Origin: Bacteriovorax stolpii
GTDB taxonomy: Bacteria; Bdellovibrionota; Bacteriovoracia; Bacteriovoracales; Bacteriovoracaceae
DNA length: 11,580 bases
Reading direction: 5' to 3'
Assembly: GCA_945862475.1 (NCBI GenBank)
Contig: CAMAYW010000038.1
Location: 1 to 11,580 of the forward strand
Part shown: positions 6,853 through 11,580 of the stretch, one piece after another
Layout: each line of letters starts with the position of its first letter
Position numbering within the stretch: the stretch's first letter is position 1
Notes under the pieces: generated by a model
What the model saw: the letters and a program-made list of their open reading frames with translations, nothing else
The model's database searches: none
What the model was told of the DNA's origin: nothing
Position numbers and translations under genes: made by a program

Positions 6853-8070
6853 ATGGAACGATTAATATCGTTTGTTGGTTTGTTGGTAATGATTGGTATT
6901 GCTTATTCTTTGAGTGAGAAGAAAAAAGCAATTCAATGGCGTACTGTGATTACCGGAATTTTACTTCAGGTTGTTTTTGGTCTCATTATTCTCAAAACAG
7001 ATATTGGGCGAAACATATTTGATACGATTGGAAAAGGTTTTAATGCCATTCTTGGTTACACGACTGAGGGAGCAAAATTTCTTTTTGGTGGATTAGCAAT
7101 CCCATCTGATAGTTTAGGATTCATTTTTGCGACCATGGTATTACCGACCATCATTTTCATGAGTGCATTAATGTCAGTGTTATACCATATCGGTGTCATG
7201 CAGAAAATTGTTGAAGTCGTTGCAAAGGTCATGATGTGGGCGATGAAAACATCAGGAGCTGAGTCTCTTGCTGCTGCTGCCAATATCTTCGTTGGTCAAA
7301 CTGAGGCCCCACTTGTTATTAAGCCTTTCGTAGGAAAGATGACAAAATCTGAACTCATGTGTCTTATGACTGGGGGGATGGCGACAGTTGCCGGTGGAGT
7401 TCTTGCGGCTTACGTTGGTTTCGGTATTGATGCAGGTCACTTGCTTGCAGCTTCAGTCATGTCGGCGCCTGCTGCTCTTGTGTGTGCTAAGCTGATGGTT
7501 CCTGAAGTTGAAGAATCATTAACTGCTGGTGTCGTAAAGATTGATCTTCCAAAAGTTTCAGCAAACGTTGTCGACGCTGCTGCGACTGGTGCTTCTGATG
7601 GTCTAAAGTTGGCCGTTAACGTTGCGGCCATGCTTCTGGCTTTCATTGCCTTGATTGCAATGTTAAACGGGATCCTTTCAACACTTGGTGGATTTATTGG
7701 TTTTCCAAACCTAACTTTTGAATACATCATGGGTTACTTAAATGCTCCCATCGCATGGTTACTTGGTGTTCCTTGGGAAGACTGTCTTAAAGTCGGTGCC
7801 ATCCTTGGAAAAAAATTAGTTCTAAATGAATTTGTTGGATACTTAGATCTTGTTGCTGCAAAAGGACAAATCTCTGAGCGATCTACTATCCTTGCAACCT
7901 ATGCTCTTTGTGGATTTTCAAATTTCTCTTCCATCGCCATTCAGCTCGGTGGAATTGGAACGATGGCCCCTGAAAAACGCCCAGTTCTAGCTGCTTACGG
8001 CATGAAATCTCTAATCGGTGGAACACTCGCTTGCTACATGACAGCATGTATTGCCGGACTTTTTATTTGA
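6853..8070 (+). CDS. nupC: Concentrative nucleoside transporter (CNT family)
   Basis: This is an inner-membrane symporter that takes up nucleosides with an ion gradient, Na+ or H+; the coupling ion is not evident here. Its 405 residues, mostly hydrophobic, match the usual bacterial CNT length. The nucleoside-binding elements are present: 'GQTEAP' at residues 148-153 in the first re-entrant hairpin, 'NEFVGY' around E326, and 'GFSNFSSIAIQLGG' around 354-367. The N-terminus is a membrane segment with no cleavable signal, as expected. The start at 6853 is supported by AGGA with seven bases of spacing; another ATG at 6846 is out of frame. The gene follows the small membrane protein by 81 bases, with its own predicted promoter, and precedes rng by 61 bases. 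It supplies the substrates for the divergent deoA-punA-cdd operon. Confidence 0.96.
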   Translation: MERLISFVGLLVMIGIAYSLSEKKKAIQWRTVITGILLQVVFGLIILKTDIGRNIFDTIGKGFNAILGYTTEGAKFLFGGLAIPSDSLGFIFATMVLPTIIFMSALMSVLYHIGVMQKIVEVVAKVMMWAMKTSGAESLAAAANIFVGQTEAPLVIKPFVGKMTKSELMCLMTGGMATVAGGVLAAYVGFGIDAGHLLAASVMSAPAALVCAKLMVPEVEESLTAGVVKIDLPKVSANVVDAAATGASDGLKLAVNVAAMLLAFIALIAMLNGILSTLGGFIGFPNLTFEYIMGYLNAPIAWLLGVPWEDCLKVGAILGKKLVLNEFVGYLDLVAAKGQISERSTILATYALCGFSNFSSIAIQLGGIGTMAPEKRPVLAAYGMKSLIGGTLACYMTACIAGLFI

Positions 8071-8084
8071 TTTAAAACAATGTA

Positions 8085-8123
8085 TCCTAACTGTAATTAC
8101 GTTTTAAAGTTTTACAGTTAGGA
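8085..8123 (+). promoter_or_regulatory. Perfect 12-bp stem-loop covering the rng ribosome-binding site
   Basis: TCCTAACTGTAA (8085-8096) and TTACAGTTAGGA (8112-8123) are exact reverse complements separated by a 15-base AU-rich loop. The 3' arm ends in AGGA at 8120-8123, eight bases before the rng ATG, so the folded RNA hides the ribosome-binding site. CATTTTTC follows, so it could also serve as a weak intrinsic terminator for nupC. The inverted repeat is certain; its function is inference. Confidence 0.7.
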
Positions 8124-8131
8124 CATTTTTC

Positions 8132-9709
8132 ATGGCAAAAGAACTTGTGGTCAATCAGACCCACAGTGAGTCGCGTATTGCGCTCATTGAAAATGGTGAG
8201 ATTTTAGATTTTCTCATCGATCGTCAATCCCATAAACATGAGTCAGCTCCAGTTGTTGGAAACATTTATCTCGGAAGAGTTCTAAGAGTTCTTCCTGGAA
8301 TGCAGTCTGCTTTCATCGATATTGGACAAGAGAGAGCTGCATTTTTGTACGTTGATGATGCTTATCTTCCAACACTTGAAGAGCAGCGAGAGATGCAAAG
8401 TCGGCTTGAGACTTCGGAGTCTGGTGCAAAACGTTTAGGTGAAGTGATTCCAGATGAATTTTCCACTTTGACTGAAACAGTGGATATGAAATTTCGTCCG
8501 GATGTTAAAATCCAAGACTTTTTAAAAGAAGGGGATGAAATCGTTGTTCAAATAGCGAAAGAGCCGATTTCGACTAAGGGCCCAAGAGTTACAAGACATA
8601 TTACTCTGGCGGGAAGGCATATCGTTTACATGCCTTTTATTGAACACACAGGTGTCTCTCGAAGAATTGAATCTGAGGAAGAGCGAAAAAGACTCAAAGA
8701 TATTTTGGATTCTATTCGTCCTGAAGGCGTGGGTGTCATTGCAAGAACTGTCGCCGAGGGACAGAGCTATAAAGTCTTAAAAAATGATTACAATAATCTC
8801 GTAAAGATTTGGAAAGATGTTCAGAAGAGAACAGAGAAGGCTAAGGCCCCTTTAGAGCTTCACCAAGATCTTTCATTCATCCAGCGCGCGCTTCGAGACA
8901 TCATGGACGAGGACGTAGATAACATTATTGCGGATTCTAAAGCGGCTGTTAAACAGATTGAAAAGTTTATCCAAAGATTTACTCCTCACCACAAAGCGAA
9001 AATCAAATTTTACGATGGCGAAATGCCAGTGTTTGAGCATTTCAGCATTGATATTGAAATTGAAAGAGCACTTTCCAATCAAGTTTTTTTAAAGTCCGGT
9101 GGATCTATTAATATAGATCAAACGGAAGCTCTTGTTTCGATTGACGTAAACACAGGCAAATTTGTTGGCAAAAAGACTCTGGAAGAAACAATCTTAAAAA
9201 CCAATCTTGAAGCCGTTAAAGAAATTTCTTATCAACTTCGTCTTAGAAACTGTGGTGGTATTATCATCATTGATTTCATCGATATGGAAAAAGAAGAGCA
9301 TCGAGTTCAAGTTTACCAGTCGCTTCTTGAAGCCTTGAAAAAAGATCGATCCAAAACAAATGTTCTGCCAATCTCTGGTCTTGGACTTGTGGAGATGACG
9401 AGAAAGAGAACCAGAGACACTCTCATTCGTACGATGTGTGAGCCTTGTCCATATTGTGAGGGTGTAGGGAGAGTAAAATCTGTCGAAACCGTAAGTTTTG
9501 AAGTCATCCGTGAACTACAGAAAGTTATAAAACGAACGAATGCTTTAAAAATAACGATCTTTGCTCATCCAGAGGTCTCTGCCAAATTATCATCTGAGGA
9601 TTTTGGAATAATTGAGGCCCTTGAAGAGCAGTTTAATAAAACACTTCTTGTAAGGGCGGATAATAATTATCACGCTGAACAATATGAAATTTATGCACCG
9701 GATGCTTAG
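8132..9709 (+). CDS. rng: Ribonuclease G (RNase E/G family endoribonuclease)
   Basis: This is a single-strand-specific endoribonuclease that cuts AU-rich RNA, matures rRNA ends and turns over mRNA in the cytoplasm. Its 525 residues hold an S1 RNA-binding region (about 38-142), an RNase H-like and 5'-sensor part ('GVSRRIES', 'IARTVAEG'), and the DNase I-like catalytic core with the Mg2+ ligands D338 ('SIDVNTGKF') and D381 ('IIIIDFIDM'). The zinc-link is 'CPYC' (C439, C442), followed by the small domain. There is no long disordered C-terminal tail, so it is G-like with no RNase E-type degradosome scaffold. It is somewhat longer than E. coli RNase G (489 aa), mainly through extra charged sequence in the S1 domain at about residues 78-128. 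The start is fixed by AGGA at 8120-8123 and the family-typical N-terminus 'KELVVNQTHSESRIALIE'. That AGGA lies within a hairpin. Confidence 0.95.
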   Translation: MAKELVVNQTHSESRIALIENGEILDFLIDRQSHKHESAPVVGNIYLGRVLRVLPGMQSAFIDIGQERAAFLYVDDAYLPTLEEQREMQSRLETSESGAKRLGEVIPDEFSTLTETVDMKFRPDVKIQDFLKEGDEIVVQIAKEPISTKGPRVTRHITLAGRHIVYMPFIEHTGVSRRIESEEERKRLKDILDSIRPEGVGVIARTVAEGQSYKVLKNDYNNLVKIWKDVQKRTEKAKAPLELHQDLSFIQRALRDIMDEDVDNIIADSKAAVKQIEKFIQRFTPHHKAKIKFYDGEMPVFEHFSIDIEIERALSNQVFLKSGGSINIDQTEALVSIDVNTGKFVGKKTLEETILKTNLEAVKEISYQLRLRNCGGIIIIDFIDMEKEEHRVQVYQSLLEALKKDRSKTNVLPISGLGLVEMTRKRTRDTLIRTMCEPCPYCEGVGRVKSVETVSFEVIRELQKVIKRTNALKITIFAHPEVSAKLSSEDFGIIEALEEQFNKTLLVRADNNYHAEQYEIYAPDA

Positions 9710-9725
9710 ATAATATTCCGGTGCA
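9694..9725. terminator. Candidate hairpin at the rng / lipoprotein convergence
   Basis: TGCACCGGA (9694-9702) and TCCGGTGCA (9717-9725) form a perfect 9-bp GC-rich stem with a 14-base loop. The rng stop codon lies in the loop, and the opposing gene's stop is seven bases away. Being symmetric, it can fold in both transcripts. Neither strand has a proper U-run after it, so it may mark or protect 3' ends without being a standard intrinsic terminator. Confidence 0.45.
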
Positions 9726-9731
9726 AGATCG

Positions 9732-10730
9732 TTACTTTAATAATTGATTGATTAATTCTTGGATTCTTAATCTTCTTCCGTCTGAACTATCGATAGAGTT
9801 TTTCGTAAGATTAATTTCCTTGAAAGCGGAATGAAGAGTCTTTTCTAGTTTCTTTTCAATACTAATTTCTTTCAGGAAGATTTTTGCTTTAAGGGCTCCA
9901 TCAAGATATTTTTCGATGTAAATTTTTGTTGCATCATTTGACTGATTAAAAACTTCTGGCAGATCAATCGATCCTAGTTTTCCATCAGTTATTTTAAATA
10001 TCAGAGCTTTCACTTTTTGGCTTAAAGTCATGTCTCTTTTGTCTGTTAGATTTTTGAGAGCAAGAGCAGAGTATATATCGACTCGGGCCTTTATGAGATT
10101 GGTCATGATTTCTTTGTTGATTCCGCTCATAAGGACTTCCTCATGAGGAAGCATGACTCTATGATCTCTATCCTTAAGAAAAGCTTTTTTTATGAGGTCA
10201 TACATGGAGACTGTGTCGGATTCCTTTGATTTTGCTAGTTCATCTTGAAAAGTATGGTTCATGTGCATGGTCGCTGCTAGGGCATAGAAAGACATTTCTG
10301 ATTTATTGTCTTTTGTTGGACTCATCTTTTTGACATTTATTTTTTCATAGAGATCTAGCATTCTGCGGGTGAATTCATTGGCCGCATCGAGATAGTAGTC
10401 TTCAAGCACTTCCTTATTGTCATAGGTTTCGTTATTATTCCAAAGTTGAAACTCCATCGATTTAAAATAAACTCCCGCTGCAGTGATTCTTGTTCCCATA
10501 CCCGCTTCATCATTCATGAGGAGCTGAAACTTTTCATCTCTCGTATCTTCCGCTTCTTTGGAGCGTATTTGTTGATACATAATAGTGGTTGTTTCTTTCA
10601 TATTTTCAGTAGTGGTAGAAACATCACTTGTCGAGCGCTCCATACTTTGTGTTCTCTTATCGAGCTCCTGAACCTTTGAGCAGGAAGCGATAATAAAGAG
10701 AGTCATAAATCCCAACGAAATGTTTTTCAC
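9732..10730 (-). CDS. Coiled-coil lipoprotein of unknown function
   Basis: I do not recognise a named family. From the GTG at 10730 the protein is 332 aa, with a short lipoprotein signal ('MKNISLGF', a hydrophobic core, then the lipobox IASC), placing the acylated Cys at residue 17. Ser at +2 would favour sorting to the outer membrane under E. coli rules. Residues about 18-70 are polar, Ser/Thr/Glu-rich and without Pro or Gly, with heptad-like spacing ('VQELDKRTQSMERSTSDV'); this reads as a coiled coil reminiscent of Lpp-type stalks. The rest (about 70-332) looks all-helical, without recognisable catalytic motifs. The GTG start is chosen because AGGAG sits seven bases upstream; an ATG at 10790 would bury the lipobox behind 20 extra basic residues and lacks a ribosome-binding site. 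It is convergent with rng and divergent from the dehydrogenase gene. Confidence 0.82.
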   Translation of the reverse strand: MKNISLGFMTLFIIASCSKVQELDKRTQSMERSTSDVSTTTENMKETTTIMYQQIRSKEAEDTRDEKFQLLMNDEAGMGTRITAAGVYFKSMEFQLWNNNETYDNKEVLEDYYLDAANEFTRRMLDLYEKINVKKMSPTKDNKSEMSFYALAATMHMNHTFQDELAKSKESDTVSMYDLIKKAFLKDRDHRVMLPHEEVLMSGINKEIMTNLIKARVDIYSALALKNLTDKRDMTLSQKVKALIFKITDGKLGSIDLPEVFNQSNDATKIYIEKYLDGALKAKIFLKEISIEKKLEKTLHSAFKEINLTKNSIDSSDGRRLRIQELINQLLK

Positions 10731-10737
10731 AAATAAT

Positions 10738-10742
10738 CTCCT
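10738..10742 (-). promoter_or_regulatory. Ribosome-binding site deciding the lipoprotein GTG start
   Basis: AGGAG on the minus strand ends seven bases before the GTG at 10730-10728. It is the strongest Shine-Dalgarno seen in the window, and it rules in the GTG start over the longer ATG frame opening at 10790, whose own upstream sequence has none. Confidence 0.75.
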
Positions 10743-10857
10743 GATTGTTTGATGGTATTTTACAAAAATTTGGGTACGGGAAGGCATCATCAGTAAATTA
10801 ATCAGAGGCCGTAAACTATATAGACACCAAGGTCTGCATTTGTGATATTGTAAGTCT

Positions 10858-11580
10858 ATGAAAACTGATAAAAAAGTGATTTTGGTTACGGGGGCATCCT
10901 CTGGAATTGGAAGGGCTTCTGCCTTGGCAGCTGCTCAAGAAGGATTTCAAGTCTACGCTGGTTGCAGAAAAACCTCAGACGAAAATAAGCTAAAAGAGCT
11001 TCATCCGAATATTCATCCCGTCATTCTTGATATCGAAAAAGAAAGTGATAAGGACAATATTTTTAATCTCATCTCAAATGAACATGGCAAATTAGATGCT
11101 CTTTTTAATAATGCAGGTTTTTCCACTTCTGGTGTGATTGAATTTCAGTCCATCGAAAAATTTAAAAGACAAATGGAGCTTAATTTCTTTGCCCCCGTAA
11201 GTCTTACTCAAAAGTTTCTTCCTCTTTTAAGAAAAAGTGTTTCTGCCAGAATTATTTTTACAGGGTCAGCCGCAGGCCTTTTGGCAAAGCCCATGATGGG
11301 ATCCTACTGTGCGAGTAAATTTGCTCTTGAGGGGTTTGTTGATACATTGAGGCTTGAACTCAAACCCTGGGATATAAAAGTATCTCTTTTGGAGCCAGGA
11401 AAAATTAAAACGGAAATTTATCGAAAAACCCTAGAAGACTTTGAAACTGAACATCGATCGAGATCTGAAAAAGAACTTGAGCTTTACCAAGATCTCCTAA
11501 AAGTTGCTCGTTACAATATTGAAAACGCCGACAAAATGAGTAGTGAAGTCAGCGATGTTGTAGAGGTTTTTATGCACGCA
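10858..11580 (+). CDS. Classical short-chain dehydrogenase/reductase, 3'-truncated by window edge
   Basis: This is an NAD(P)-dependent oxidoreductase with a Rossmann fold, probably cytoplasmic. 241 codons are visible and the frame is still open at the right edge. The cofactor loop is 'TGASSGIG' (residues 11-18), 'NNAG' is at 84-87, and N109, S137, Y150 and K154 form the catalytic tetrad, with 'GSYCASKFALEGF' around the active site. 'SLLEPGKIKT' (176-185) is the usual loop after strand six and resembles retinol/17-beta-hydroxysteroid dehydrogenase-like members. An Arg at 37 after the second strand ('GCRKTS') hints at NADPH preference. The substrate cannot be inferred. The ATG at 10858 has only a weak ribosome-binding site, but an in-frame stop five codons upstream excludes an earlier start. 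It diverges from the lipoprotein gene across 127 bases in which I find no confident promoter. Confidence 0.92.
   Translation, partial: MKTDKKVILVTGASSGIGRASALAAAQEGFQVYAGCRKTSDENKLKELHPNIHPVILDIEKESDKDNIFNLISNEHGKLDALFNNAGFSTSGVIEFQSIEKFKRQMELNFFAPVSLTQKFLPLLRKSVSARIIFTGSAAGLLAKPMMGSYCASKFALEGFVDTLRLELKPWDIKVSLLEPGKIKTEIYRKTLEDFETEHRSRSEKELELYQDLLKVARYNIENADKMSSEVSDVVEVFMHA

Noticed and set aside
7437..7730. 97-codon open frame on the minus strand
   Set aside because: It is antisense to nupC, with composition mirroring its membrane segments.
10757..10762. TAAAAT on the minus strand as a -10 for the lipoprotein gene
   Set aside because: The position is plausible, but no convincing -35 lies 16-18 bases upstream, so it is not listed as a promoter.
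10731..10790. Longer lipoprotein frame starting at ATG 10790
   Set aside because: It has no ribosome-binding site and would put 20 residues before the lipoprotein signal; AGGAG before GTG 10730 decides the start.
10793..10857. TATATA near 10817 as a promoter for the dehydrogenase gene
   Set aside because: Only a partial -10 match and no -35 at proper spacing.
1..11580. Mobile elements, CRISPR arrays, tRNA/rRNA genes, phage or defence systems
   Set aside because: I found no transposase, integrase, regularly spaced repeats, terminal inverted repeats or defence-type proteins; the content is core metabolism, RNA turnover and envelope genes.

Overview
The window is about 11.6 kb of ordinary, densely packed bacterial chromosome with low to moderate GC. 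It holds ten protein genes: eight complete and two cut by the window edges. I see no mobile elements, CRISPR arrays, tRNAs or rRNAs. The protein style suggests a Gram-negative of the Bdellovibrionota, most likely the Bacteriovorax/Halobacteriovorax side. The pointers are the M23 peptidase with its N-terminal extension, the 'DLCYQQA' type histidine kinase core, a short lipoprotein signal and an RNase G-type enzyme. That assignment comes from general resemblance, not a search.

Layout. At 1-2369 (+) a 5'-truncated M23 peptidase overlaps a large PAS/histidine-kinase-like protein by one base (TAATG). The kinase-like protein keeps its phospho-acceptor His but seems to have lost its ATP-binding boxes. 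At 6273-2370 (-) lies a four-gene operon: thymidine phosphorylase (deoA), purine nucleoside phosphorylase, cytidine deaminase and a DnaQ-like exonuclease. Its last stop codon abuts the kinase stop codon with no base between them. At about 6274-6363 the operon and a small secreted or membrane protein gene (6364-6771, +) diverge from two promoters whose -10 hexamers overlap. A CNT nucleoside transporter (nupC, 6853-8070) follows, then RNase G (rng, 8132-9709). A 12-bp perfect hairpin sits before rng, and its 3' arm contains the rng Shine-Dalgarno. A coiled-coil lipoprotein (10730-9732, -) converges on rng across a second perfect hairpin. The window ends in a classical short-chain dehydrogenase (10858 onward, +), cut by the right edge.

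How it fits together. nupC imports nucleosides. Cytidine deaminase turns (deoxy)cytidine into (deoxy)uridine. The two phosphorylases split pyrimidine and purine nucleosides into base plus (deoxy)ribose-1-phosphate. The DnaQ-type exonuclease in the operon and RNase G next to nupC could feed nucleotides into the same flow, but that link is inference from position only. No exotic new system is evident. The most interesting signals are regulatory (the rng leader hairpin and the overlapping divergent promoters), together with the degenerate kinase and the exonuclease's unassigned C-terminal half.
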